Source: G020354085 sp964629975
Lineage (GTDB): Bacteria; Pseudomonadota; Gammaproteobacteria; Acidiferrobacterales; Sulfurifustaceae
DNA length: 35,898 bases
Direction of reading: 5' to 3'
NCBI GenBank assembly: GCA_964629975.1
Contig: CAZVUN010000017.1
Location: forward strand, 1-35,898
A program made the position numbers and the translations under genes. The notes below the pieces were generated by a model. That model saw only the letters and a list, made by a program, of their open reading frames with translations, was not told the origin of the DNA and made no database searches. This document shows positions 1 through 7,593 of this stretch, in pieces (positions within the stretch are counted from its first letter, which is position 1; each line of letters opens with the position of its first letter).

Positions 1-2
1 CC

Positions 3-944
3 TTCGCGGTCAAGCCGATGAACTGCCCGTGCCACATCCAGATCTACAACCAGGGGCTGAAGAGCTATCGCGACCTGCCGTTGCGCCTGGCGGAGTTCGG
101 TTCCTGCCACCGCAATGAGCAATCCGGCGCGCTGCATGGCCTGATGCGGGTGCGCGGCTTCACGCAGGACGACGCCCACATCTTCTGCAGTGACGACCAG
201 ATCCAGTCGGAGGTCTCGACGTTCATCGACCTGCTGCACCGGGTCTATGCCGATTTCGGCTTCCGCCAGCTGAGTTACAAGCTGTCCACGCGTCCGGCCA
301 ACCGCATCGGCGCCGACGAGGTCTGGGACATGGCCGAGCATGCCCTCGAACAGGCCCTGAACAGCAAGCATCTGCCGTGGGAACTGCAGCCGGGGGAGGG
401 CGCGTTCTACGGGCCGAAGATCGAGTTTTCCCTGAAAGACTCGATCGGGCGCGTATGGCAGTGTGGCACCATCCAGGTGGATTTCTCGATGCCGGGGCGC
501 CTGGGTGCGACCTATATTGCGGAGGACGGCTCGAAGAAGGTTCCCGTCATGCTGCACCGCGCGATCTTTGGCTCGCTCGAGCGCTTCATCGGCATTCTGA
601 TCGAGGAATACGCGGGCGCCTTCCCCGTCTGGCTGGCTCCGGTGCAGGTGGTGATTCTGACCATCACCGATCAGCAGGCCGACTACGCCCGGGGGCTAGA
701 AAAGACGTTGCGCGGGCGTGGTTTGCGTGCGGAAGCTGACTTGAGAAATGAGAAAATCGGCTTTAAAATCCGCGAGCATACCCTGCAACGCATTCCCTAC
801 ATGCTGGTCATCGGCAAGAAGGAGGCGGAGGCAGGATCGCTGGCCGTGCGCACGCGCAAGGGCGAGGATCTAGGCAGCATGACGCTCGAGGCATTCCTCG
901 AGCTTCTCGCCCAGGACATCGCGGGCCGCGGCATTACTTTTTGA
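3..944 (+). CDS. thrS: Threonyl-tRNA synthetase, C-terminal part (5' end outside window)
   Basis: This is the C-terminal half (313 residues) of ThrRS, which charges tRNA-Thr with threonine in the cytoplasm. The frame is open to the left edge and reads KPMNCPCH near residue 5, a hallmark of the class II catalytic core with a zinc-binding Cys. Motif 2 (GLMRVRGFTQDDAHIF) and motif 3 (VMLHRAIFGSLERFIGIL) follow, then the anticodon-binding domain over about the last 100 residues. The full family protein is about 640 residues, so the N-terminal editing and TGS regions lie upstream of the window. The stop codon at 942-944 lies inside the Shine-Dalgarno sequence of infC, so the two genes are translationally coupled. 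Identification is secure. Confidence 0.97.
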   Translation, partial: FAVKPMNCPCHIQIYNQGLKSYRDLPLRLAEFGSCHRNEQSGALHGLMRVRGFTQDDAHIFCSDDQIQSEVSTFIDLLHRVYADFGFRQLSYKLSTRPANRIGADEVWDMAEHALEQALNSKHLPWELQPGEGAFYGPKIEFSLKDSIGRVWQCGTIQVDFSMPGRLGATYIAEDGSKKVPVMLHRAIFGSLERFIGILIEEYAGAFPVWLAPVQVVILTITDQQADYARGLEKTLRGRGLRAEADLRNEKIGFKIREHTLQRIPYMLVIGKKEAEAGSLAVRTRKGEDLGSMTLEAFLELLAQDIAGRGITF

Positions 945-947
945 GGA
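942..947 (+). promoter_or_regulatory. Shine-Dalgarno sequence of infC that selects an ATC start
   Basis: TGAGGA lies over the thrS stop codon. Its GAGG core (943-946) ends nine bases before ATC at 956-958. The upstream in-frame TTG at 941 overlaps this site and has no purine-rich sequence of its own before it. The ribosome should therefore initiate at ATC. Confidence 0.7.
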
Positions 948-955
948 CCAGACAC

Positions 956-1534
956 ATCGCGACTGAACGAGAGCATCGAGTTAACGGCCGAATCAAGGCG
1001 CCGCGCGTCCGGGTAATCGGCGTGGATGGGCAGCAGCTGGGTATCGTCTCCATCGGCGATGCCTTGCGCAAAGCGGAGGAGGCCGGGCTCGACTTGGTTG
1101 AAATCTCCCCGACGGCGGACCCGCCCGTGTGCCGTATCATGAACTACGGCAAGTTCCAGTACGAGGAGGCCAAACGGCGGCACGCAGCCAAGAAGAAGCA
1201 GAAGCAAATCCAGGTAAAGGAAGTGAAGTTTCGCCCCGGTACCGACGTCGGCGACTATCAGGTGAAGCTTCGCAACCTGATGCGCTTTCTGGAGGAGGGC
1301 AACAAGGCAAAGGTTACCCTGCGCTTCCGTGGCCGCGAGATGAGCCACCAGGAGCTCGGTATCGAGATGCTCAAGCGCATCGAGGCCGACCTCAAGGACC
1401 ACGGGGTGGTCGAGGTGTACCCCAAGCTCGAGGGCCGGCAAATGACGATGGTCGTGGCCCCGAAGACCGCGGCGGTCCGCCCCAAGGCGGAAAAGAGCGA
1501 AAAACCGGAGGCGCCGAAGCAGGACGCGCAGTAG
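956..1534 (+). CDS. infC: Translation initiation factor IF-3
   Basis: IF-3 binds the 30S subunit, keeps it apart from 50S and proofreads the start codon and initiator tRNA. The product is about 192 residues, with the N domain (RVNGRIKAPRVRVIG, then LDLVEISPTADPPVCRIMNYGKF), a Lys-rich linker (AKKKQKQIQVKEVKFRP) and the C domain. A charged tail rich in Lys, Glu and Pro extends past the usual end. The in-frame TTG at 941 lacks an upstream ribosome-binding site, while ATC at 956 is well placed after GAGG. infC is known in E. coli to use AUU, a start that IF-3 itself discriminates against, giving autoregulation; an ATC start would work the same way. The gene sits in the standard thrS-infC-rpmI-rplT order. 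The function is certain and the start is likely. Confidence 0.95.
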   Translation: MATEREHRVNGRIKAPRVRVIGVDGQQLGIVSIGDALRKAEEAGLDLVEISPTADPPVCRIMNYGKFQYEEAKRRHAAKKKQKQIQVKEVKFRPGTDVGDYQVKLRNLMRFLEEGNKAKVTLRFRGREMSHQELGIEMLKRIEADLKDHGVVEVYPKLEGRQMTMVVAPKTAAVRPKAEKSEKPEAPKQDAQ

Positions 1535-1608
1535 TGCGCTTTCGATAACCCGCGACCAAACGGGCGTGCATGTGCCCGCAGGCGCCAAGACAGCAGGAGT
1601 ACTGAAAC

Positions 1609-1806
1609 ATGCCAAAACTCAAGACCAACAAGAGCGCTGCCAAGCGCTTCAAGAAGTCCGCCAGCGGCGGCTTCAAGCGTGGCCATTCGCACCTGCGCCA
1701 CATCCTCACCAAGAAGAGCACCAAGCGTAAGCGCCACTTGCGCGGAACGACGATGGTGCACGAGACGGATACGGATCGTATTCGTCAGATGATGCCGTAT
1801 ATCTAA
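1609..1806 (+). CDS. rpmI: 50S ribosomal protein L35
   Basis: L35 is a small basic protein of the large ribosomal subunit. The product is 65 residues, the usual family length, beginning MPKLKTNKSAAKRFK and continuing with KRGHSHLRHILTKKSTKRKRHLRG, which is typical of L35. AGGAG at 1595-1599 serves as Shine-Dalgarno sequence before the ATG. The 74-base gap after infC is where L20-responsive autoregulation acts in E. coli, but I could not identify a pseudoknot here by eye. rplT follows after 11 bases. Confidence 0.97.
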   Translation: MPKLKTNKSAAKRFKKSASGGFKRGHSHLRHILTKKSTKRKRHLRGTTMVHETDTDRIRQMMPYI

Positions 1807-1817
1807 GGGGGTGAGGC

Positions 1818-2177
1818 ATGCCACGCGTTAAACGCGGCGTCGTTGCCGGGCGACGCCACAAGAAGGTTCTGGCCCAGGCCAAGGGCTTCTACAACGCCCG
1901 CCGCAAGACCATCAAGGTCGCCAAGCAGGCGGTTACCAAGGCAGGACAGTACGCGTTTCGCGATCGGCGCGTGCGCAAGCGCGAATTCCGCGCCCTGTGG
2001 ATCCAGCGCATCAACGCCGGAGCGCGCGAGTGCGGACTGTCGTACAGCCGATTTATGGACGGCCTCAAGAAGGCCGCGATTGCCATCGACCGCAAGGTGC
2101 TGGCCGACATCGCGGTGCACGATCGGAAGGCCTTTTCCGTGCTGGCCGACAAGGCCAGGGCTGCGCTCGCCAGTTGA
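1818..2177 (+). CDS. rplT: 50S ribosomal protein L20
   Basis: L20 binds 23S rRNA early in 50S assembly and, in E. coli, represses the rpmI-rplT mRNA. The 119-residue product has the normal length. It has the very basic N-terminal arm (MPRVKRGVVAGRRHKKVLAQAKGF) and the globular C domain with LWIQRINAGARECGLSYSRFMDGL. GGGGTGAGGC just before the ATG provides the ribosome-binding site. An intrinsic terminator follows 46 bases after the stop codon. Confidence 0.97.
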   Translation: MPRVKRGVVAGRRHKKVLAQAKGFYNARRKTIKVAKQAVTKAGQYAFRDRRVRKREFRALWIQRINAGARECGLSYSRFMDGLKKAAIAIDRKVLADIAVHDRKAFSVLADKARAALAS

Positions 2178-2223
2178 CGTCGCGCCGCGCAGACAGCTGC
2201 GCGCGCACGGTCTGACGTACCAG

Positions 2224-2258
2224 AAAGGGAAGGGCCCGCGGGGCCTTTCCCTTTTTTT
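2224..2258 (+). terminator. Intrinsic terminator between rplT and pheS (possible pheST attenuator)
   Basis: The arm at 2224-2237 (AAAGGGAAGGGCCC) pairs with 2241-2254 (GGGCCTTTCCCTTT) through 14 base pairs including one G-T wobble. The loop is GCG, and the 3' arm runs into an uninterrupted T tract ending at 2258. This is a textbook Rho-independent terminator. It lies 14 bases before the pheS start, the position of the pheST attenuator in E. coli, so it may be conditionally read through. No Phe-rich leader peptide is visible upstream. A smaller perfect hairpin (CGCGCAG-ACAG-CTGCGCG) lies near 2188-2205. Confidence 0.85.
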
Positions 2259-2272
2259 GTGAGATCGACATC

Positions 2273-3367
2273 GTGGCAACGACCAGAGACGCCGTACAAC
2301 AGGAGCTGTCCCGACTGCTCAACGAGGCACGGGAGCAGCTTGCCGCTGCCGCCGACGCGGCCGCGGTGGAAGGCGTGCGCGTGCGCTACCTGGGCAAGAA
2401 GGGCCTGCTCACGGACCAGCTCAAGATGCTCGGTCAGTTGCCGGCAGACGACCGGCCGCACGTCGGCAAGTGGGTCAATGAAGCCAAGGAGGCGTTACAG
2501 ACGCAACTCGCGCTGCGCAAACAGGAGCTGGACGACGCCGCGCGCAGCGCGCGGCTCGCGCAGGAATCGCTCGACGTTACGCTGCCCGGCCGTGGCCTGC
2601 AACCGGGCGGACTTCACCCGGTGACGCGCACCCTGCAGCGGCTCGAAGCGTTCTTCGTGCGCATGGGTTTCGCCGTGGCGCAGGGCCCGGAGATCGAGGA
2701 CGACTACCATAACTTCGAGGCCCTCAACATTCCGGCCGATCACCCCTCGCGCGCGATGCACGACACGTTCTACCTCGATGCGCATCGGCTATTGCGCACG
2801 CACACCTCGCCGGTGCAGGTGCGTTACATGCAGGCACACCGCCCGCCGCTGCGCGTGATTGCGCCGGGACGCGTGTACCGCTGCGACTCGGATGTCACGC
2901 ATACCCCGATGTTCCATCAACTCGAAGGTCTCATGGTCGACGAAAATGTCAGCTTCGCGGACCTCAAGGGCGTGCTCACCGAGTTTCTGCGGCATTTTTT
3001 CGAGCGCCCGCTGAAGGTGCGGTTCCGTCCCTCCTATTTCCCGTTCACGGAACCGTCCGCCGAGGTCGACATCAGTTGCGTCATCTGCGACGGGAAGGGA
3101 TACCTCAGTAGCGCGCAAGACCCGGACGCGCCGGGGGCGGCGGGCACCAGCGGCTGTCGCGTGTGCAAGCACACCGGCTGGCTCGAGGTGCTCGGTTGCG
3201 GGATGGTGCATCCCGAGGTGTTTCGTCACGTCGGCATCGACAGCGAGCGCTGGACGGGGTTTGCATTCGGACTGGGGGTCGAGCGCCTGGCGATGTTGCG
3301 CTACGGGGTGACGGACCTGCGCATGTTTTACGAAAACGATCTGCGCTTCCTGCAGCAGTTTCGTTAG
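2273..3367 (+). CDS. pheS: Phenylalanyl-tRNA synthetase alpha subunit
   Basis: PheS is the catalytic subunit of the cytoplasmic alpha2-beta2 enzyme that charges tRNA-Phe. The N-terminal coiled coil covers about residues 1-90. The class II core carries GFAVAQGPEIEDDYHNFEALN, DTFYL, TSPVQVRYM, VYRCDSDVTHTPMFHQLEG and the C-terminal GFAFGLGVERLAMLRYGVTD. The start is GTG at 2273, since no ATG precedes the conserved N-terminus. At 364 residues it is longer than E. coli PheS (327). Part of the excess is an 18-residue insert (277-294, rich in Ala, Gly, Asp and Pro) between two Cys pairs, C269/C272 and C295/C298, in an otherwise conserved stretch. pheT follows 20 bases later. Confidence 0.96.
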   Translation: MATTRDAVQQELSRLLNEAREQLAAAADAAAVEGVRVRYLGKKGLLTDQLKMLGQLPADDRPHVGKWVNEAKEALQTQLALRKQELDDAARSARLAQESLDVTLPGRGLQPGGLHPVTRTLQRLEAFFVRMGFAVAQGPEIEDDYHNFEALNIPADHPSRAMHDTFYLDAHRLLRTHTSPVQVRYMQAHRPPLRVIAPGRVYRCDSDVTHTPMFHQLEGLMVDENVSFADLKGVLTEFLRHFFERPLKVRFRPSYFPFTEPSAEVDISCVICDGKGYLSSAQDPDAPGAAGTSGCRVCKHTGWLEVLGCGMVHPEVFRHVGIDSERWTGFAFGLGVERLAMLRYGVTDLRMFYENDLRFLQQFR

Positions 3368-3387
3368 ACACACGACCGGGGTCTGGC

Positions 3388-5760
3388 ATGAAGATCAGCG
3401 TGCAGTGGTTACGCGAGTGGGTGTCACCGCGGCTCGACGTGCCGGCCATGGCGGAGCGCCTGACGAACGCCGGACTCGAGGTCGGGGCGATCAGCCCGGT
3501 CGCGCCCGCGCTCGAGCGGGTGGTGGTGGGCGAGATCCTGAGCGTGGCGCCGCATCCATCGGCCGAACGGTTGCGTTGCTGCCGGGTGCGTGTCGCGCGC
3601 GACAAGGTGCTCGACATCGTGTGTGGCGCACCCAATGCCGTCGCCGGCATGCGCGCGCCGCTGGCGCTGCCCGGCGCGCGGCTGCCCAACGGCAGCGTCG
3701 TGGGTGAAACCGACATCCGCGGCGTGCGCTCCGCCGGCATGTTGTGCTCGGCGCAGGAGCTGGGGCTCGAGGAATCCTCCCACGGGATCATGGAACTGAC
3801 CGGCGCGGCGCGCGTCGGCGCGAGCCTCGCGGAGGCGCTCGCGCTCGATGATCAGGTGCTCGAGATCGACCTCACGCCCAATCGGGGCGATTGCCTGAGC
3901 GTCGCTGGCATCGCACGTGAGCTGGCCGCGCTGACGGGCGCGCGTCTGCGTGCGCCACGCGTGCCGACCGCACGCGTCACGAGCAAGCGGCGCGTCGCGG
4001 TAACGCTGGACGCACCGCAGGACTGTCCGCACTACGCCGGGCGCGTCCTCGAGGACATCGATGCGGCCGCGCCCACGCCGCTCTGGATGAAGGAGCGTCT
4101 GCGGCGCGGCGGTATCCGCAGCATCCATCCCGTGGTCGACGTGACCAACTACGTGATGCTGGAGCTCGGACAGCCGATGCATGCGTTCGATCTCGAGCGT
4201 GTGCGCGGCGCCATCCGCGTGCGCCACGCGCGGGCGGGCGACGCGCTCACGCTGCTGGACGGCAGGCAGATCGAGCCGCCGAGCGGGAGCGTGCTGATTG
4301 CCGATGAACGCGGGCCTCTGGCGCTCGCCGGCATCATGGGCGGGGCCGCCAGTGCCGTCAGCGCGACGACGCGCCACCTGTTCCTCGAAAGCGCATACTT
4401 CCGGCCCGAATCCATCGCCGGCCGGGCGCGAGCCCTCGGTTTGCAGACCGAATCGTCGCAGCGCTTCGAGCGCGGCGTGGATCCGGCGCTGCAGCGGCGC
4501 GCGCTCGAGCGGGCGACCGAGCTGTTGCGCGGCATCGTCGGCGGCCGGCCTGGACCGGTGGTCGAGGCCACGGCGCGACGTCACCTGCCGGCAGTGAAAC
4601 CCATCGCCCTGCGTCGTGCGCGTGTGCGGCGTGTGCTCGGGACGGAGCTCGGGCGCGAAGACTGCGAGACGATTCTGCGGCGACTCGGCATGCGCAGCGC
4701 GCGCATGCGCGAGGGCTGGCGCGTCACGGCGCCGAGCTATCGTTTTGACATCCGGCGCGAGGAAGACCTGATCGAGGAGCTCGCGCGCCTGCACGGGTAT
4801 GCGCGCCTGCCCGCCACGCTGCCGGTCATCGGCATGGCCGGCCAAGCCGTGCCGGAGGGCGAGATTGCCGAGGCGCGCCTGCGCACGCTGCTGGTGGACC
4901 GCGACTATCAGGAAGTCATCACCTACAGTTTCGTGGATCCCGCGCTCGCACACCTGCTTGCGCCGCACGAGAAGCCCATCACGCTGGCCAATCCAATCGC
5001 GGCGGACATGGCGGCCATGCGCACCAGCCTGTGGCCCGGCCTGCTGCAGACCGTGGTCTACAATCAGAATCGCCAGCAGACGCGCGTGCGAGTCTTCGAA
5101 CTTGGCAGCCGATTTCGGACCGTGGGTAACGACATCGGCCAGGAGGCCGTGCTGGCCGGCGCGGTCATGGGGCCGGTCCTGCGACCGCAGTGGGGCGAGC
5201 CGGCGCGCGAGAGCGATTTCTTCGATATCAAGGGGGATGTCAGCGCGCTGCTGCAGCTTGGCGGTCAAGAGCATCGGTTTCGGGCGCAGGCATGGCCGGG
5301 GCTGCATCCGGGCCAGAGCGCCGTCGTGGAGCTCGGCGACCGCCAGGCCGGGGTCGTCGGGAGGCTCGATCCGGCAATTCAGGCCAAACTGGGCCTGGAT
5401 CGGGTGGTCTTTTTGTTCGAGCTGGCAGTCGATGCGCTGCGCGCCGCGGTGGTGCCGGTTTTTCGGGAAATCTCTAAATACCCGTCGATCCGCCGTGATC
5501 TGGCCGTGATCGTGCCGGAGGCGACCCCGGCACAAGTGGTGCTGGATCTTGCGAGGAAGGTGGCCGGGAAATTGCTTGTGAATCTAGAGCTGTTTGATCA
5601 GTATCGAGGCAAAGGTATTGATTCCGGAAGAAAAAGTTTGGCTTTGGGCTTGACCTTGCAGGACTCTTCGCGCACGCTTAAAGACAGCGAGGTGGAGGCG
5701 GTGATCAGCAGGGTGGTGTCCGCCTTCGAGTCCGAGCTCGGGGCCCAGCTCCGCCGCTGA
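3388..5760 (+). CDS. pheT: Phenylalanyl-tRNA synthetase beta subunit
   Basis: PheT is the large subunit of PheRS; it binds tRNA-Phe and edits Tyr-tRNA-Phe. The product is 790 residues, close to E. coli (795). The start is ATG at 3388 (MKISVQWLREWV), the conserved N-terminus; the open frame further upstream overlaps pheS and is not coding. Domains in order are an OB-type tRNA-binding domain (about 40-150, VGEILSVAPHPSAERLRCCRV), the B3/B4 editing domain (about 210-390), B5 (about 400-475), the catalytic-like core, and a C-terminal FDX-ACB anticodon-binding domain (about 695-790, REISKYPSIRRDLAVIVPE). It is cotranscribed with pheS and probably with ihfA. Confidence 0.97.
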   Translation: MKISVQWLREWVSPRLDVPAMAERLTNAGLEVGAISPVAPALERVVVGEILSVAPHPSAERLRCCRVRVARDKVLDIVCGAPNAVAGMRAPLALPGARLPNGSVVGETDIRGVRSAGMLCSAQELGLEESSHGIMELTGAARVGASLAEALALDDQVLEIDLTPNRGDCLSVAGIARELAALTGARLRAPRVPTARVTSKRRVAVTLDAPQDCPHYAGRVLEDIDAAAPTPLWMKERLRRGGIRSIHPVVDVTNYVMLELGQPMHAFDLERVRGAIRVRHARAGDALTLLDGRQIEPPSGSVLIADERGPLALAGIMGGAASAVSATTRHLFLESAYFRPESIAGRARALGLQTESSQRFERGVDPALQRRALERATELLRGIVGGRPGPVVEATARRHLPAVKPIALRRARVRRVLGTELGREDCETILRRLGMRSARMREGWRVTAPSYRFDIRREEDLIEELARLHGYARLPATLPVIGMAGQAVPEGEIAEARLRTLLVDRDYQEVITYSFVDPALAHLLAPHEKPITLANPIAADMAAMRTSLWPGLLQTVVYNQNRQQTRVRVFELGSRFRTVGNDIGQEAVLAGAVMGPVLRPQWGEPARESDFFDIKGDVSALLQLGGQEHRFRAQAWPGLHPGQSAVVELGDRQAGVVGRLDPAIQAKLGLDRVVFLFELAVDALRAAVVPVFREISKYPSIRRDLAVIVPEATPAQVVLDLARKVAGKLLVNLELFDQYRGKGIDSGRKSLALGLTLQDSSRTLKDSEVEAVISRVVSAFESELGAQLRR

Positions 5761-5797
5761 CCCGGCCGAAAAAGCAAGAGGCACTAAGGAAGAAGGT

Positions 5798-6130
5798 ATG
5801 GCGCTGACCAAAGCAGACATGGCAGAAAGCTTGTTCAACGAGCTGGGGCTGAACAAACGGGAGGCCAAGGAGTTCGTAGAGCTGTTCTTCGAGCATGTGC
5901 GTGCCGCCTTGGCCGACGGCCACCAGGTCAAACTTTCCGGCTTCGGCAATTTCGGTCTGCGCCAGAAGAACTCGCGCCCCGGTCGCAACCCCAAGACCGG
6001 TCAGGAAATCCCGATCACCGCCCGACGTGTTGTCACGTTTCGCGCCAGCCACAAGCTCAAGGAACGGGTCGAGCAGAATGCCCGTTTGCATCCGCAGAAG
6101 CTGAAGGAGCAGGCGGAAGCGAATGCTTGA
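5798..6130 (+). CDS. ihfA: Integration host factor alpha subunit
   Basis: IhfA forms a heterodimer with IhfB that bends DNA sharply at specific sites and takes part in recombination, replication and sigma54 transcription. The product is 110 residues with the HU/IHF fold: MALTKADMAESLFNELGLNKREAKEFVELFFE, then the beta-arm region GFGNFGLRQKNSRPGRNPKTG with the intercalating Pro in RPGRNP. The C-terminal tail (HPQKLKEQAEANA) makes it about ten residues longer than E. coli IhfA. AAGGA at 5786-5790 precedes the ATG. Placement directly after pheT, with an 8-base overlap into the MerR gene, is the standard gammaproteobacterial arrangement. Confidence 0.96.
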   Translation: MALTKADMAESLFNELGLNKREAKEFVELFFEHVRAALADGHQVKLSGFGNFGLRQKNSRPGRNPKTGQEIPITARRVVTFRASHKLKERVEQNARLHPQKLKEQAEANA

Positions 6131-6482
6131 CTCGTCGGAAAACCTCGAGCTTCCACCCATCCCCAGCAAGCGCTACTTCACCATCGGTGAGGTGAGCGAG
6201 CTGTGCGCGGTCAAGCCGCACGTGTTGCGCTACTGGGAGCAGGAGTTCCCGCAGCTCAAGCCGGTCAAGCGCCGGGGCAATCGGCGTTACTACCAGCGCC
6301 ACGATGTGGTGCTGATCCGCCAGATTCGCAGCCTGTTGTACGTCGAGGGCTTCACCATCAGCGGTGCGCGCAACAAGCTCGTGCTCGAGAACCCGGGGCT
6401 GCTCGACGCGGATCGCCAGCAGGCGATTGCGCTGCTGATCAGCGAGCTGGAAAACGTCGCAACCCTGCTCAAAGGCTATTAA
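6123..6482 (+). CDS. MerR-family transcriptional regulator
   Basis: This is a 119-residue MerR-type regulator. The N-terminal winged helix-turn-helix is clear (YFTIGEVSELCAVKPHVLRYWE at about 18-39, then KPVKRRGNRRYYQRHDVVLIRQI). A dimerisation helix follows. There is no metal-binding cysteine cluster or ligand domain at the C-terminus, so this is not a metal-resistance regulator. The gene overlaps the 3' end of ihfA by 8 bases and precedes tRNA-Pro, where a short MerR gene of unknown target is widely conserved in gammaproteobacteria. Its ligand and regulon cannot be inferred from sequence. Confidence 0.9.
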   Translation: MLDSSENLELPPIPSKRYFTIGEVSELCAVKPHVLRYWEQEFPQLKPVKRRGNRRYYQRHDVVLIRQIRSLLYVEGFTISGARNKLVLENPGLLDADRQQAIALLISELENVATLLKGY

Positions 6483-6577
6483 CGGCCGGGGCATCTGCTA
6501 TCATTGCCGCCCCTAAACCGGCCGCGGCGCAGTACGGCGCCCGCGTCGCCGGACCCGCAGTCCATGAGTCTGCAAGC

Positions 6578-6659
<82 letters not shown>

Positions 6660-6762
6660 CCTCCTCCGTCCGGACAACCGGAGCAGCGACCCATCGTTAC
6701 CCCTGACGCGCGGCGCTCGAGCGGCAGGATGCCCGCTGGACATCTCAAGTTTTCTGCCTCAC

Positions 6763-6779
6763 CCTCTCGCCCCGACCAA
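6763..6779 (+). repeat. Direct repeat, copy 2: att-like duplication of the tRNA-Pro 3' end
   Basis: This is a perfect 17-bp copy of 6642-6658, with 104 bases between the two copies. The interval holds no open frame of note. Duplicated tRNA 3' ends are the footprint of tyrosine-recombinase integrative elements. With no integrase between the copies, this looks like the scar of a lost or decayed element, or a simple local duplication. It ends 29 bases before the surE start. Confidence 0.7.
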
Positions 6780-6808
6780 CCCAACGTCTGCAATGGTCTC
6801 GCGCCGCG

Positions 6809-7567
6809 ATGCGCATCCTGCTGAGTAACGACGACGGCTACCTTGCGCCCGGCCTGGCGGCCCTGGCGCGGGCAACGCGCGCGGTCGCCGATATCGATGT
6901 GGTCGCGCCGGAGCGCGACCGCAGCGGGGCGAGCAACTCGTTGACACTCGACCGGCCGCTGCGCGTACGGCGCGGTGAGAATGGCTTTCTATTCGTCGAC
7001 GGCACGCCCACCGATTGCGTGCACATCGCCATCACCGGATTGATGGAGACCGAACCGGACATGGTGATCTCCGGCATCAATCGCGGTGCCAATCTGGGCG
7101 ACGACGTCATCTACTCCGGCACCGTCGCCGCCGCGATGGAGGGGCGGTTCCTCGGCTTCCCGGCGATCGCCGTGTCGCTGGTCGGCAAGACCAGCACCCA
7201 CTTCGAGACCGCGGCCACGTTCGTGGTGCAGCTGGTGCGTCATCTGCGCACGCATTCGCTGCCGGCGGACACGATCCTCAACGTCAATGTCCCCGATCTG
7301 CCGTATGCGCAGATCGCCGGTATCGAGGTAACGCGACTTGGCCACCGGCACCGGGCCGAACCGGTGATCAAATCCACCGATCCGCACGGCAATCCGATCT
7401 ACTGGGTTGGGGCGGCGGGCGCGGAGGCCGACGCCGGGCCCGGCACGGACTTCTTCGCGATCAAGCGCAACTGCATCTCCATCACCCCTTTGCAGGTCGA
7501 CCTGACTCGGTATACTGCGCTCGACCAAGCGGCCTCGTGGCTCAAGGATCTCAAGCTGGCCCCGTGA
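6809..7567 (+). CDS. surE: 5'/3'-nucleotidase SurE
   Basis: SurE is a metal-dependent phosphatase that dephosphorylates nucleoside 5'- and 3'-monophosphates and acts in stress survival. The product is 252 residues. The metal-binding N-terminus reads MRILLSNDDGYLAPG (Asp8 and Asp9). APERDRSGASNSLT and the signature DMVISGINRGANLGDDVIYSGTVAAAMEG follow. The order surE-pcm-nlpD-rpoS is classic for gammaproteobacteria. The pcm frame begins around the surE stop codon. Confidence 0.96.
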   Translation: MRILLSNDDGYLAPGLAALARATRAVADIDVVAPERDRSGASNSLTLDRPLRVRRGENGFLFVDGTPTDCVHIAITGLMETEPDMVISGINRGANLGDDVIYSGTVAAAMEGRFLGFPAIAVSLVGKTSTHFETAATFVVQLVRHLRTHSLPADTILNVNVPDLPYAQIAGIEVTRLGHRHRAEPVIKSTDPHGNPIYWVGAAGAEADAGPGTDFFAIKRNCISITPLQVDLTRYTALDQAASWLKDLKLAP

Positions 7568-7593
7568 TGATCAGCAGGATTCAGGGCATCGGG

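Noticed and set aside
2178..2272. A pheM-like leader peptide before pheS
   Set aside because: No short reading frame with Phe codons and a ribosome-binding site is present in this interval.
3424..5535. Minus-strand open frame of 703 codons opposite pheT
   Set aside because: It lies wholly inside pheT, has low-complexity His/Arg/Ala composition and no recognisable motif.
6664..6683. CTCCG/CGGAG inverted repeat after tRNA-Pro as a terminator
   Set aside because: The stem is only five bases with a ten-base loop and no T tract follows.
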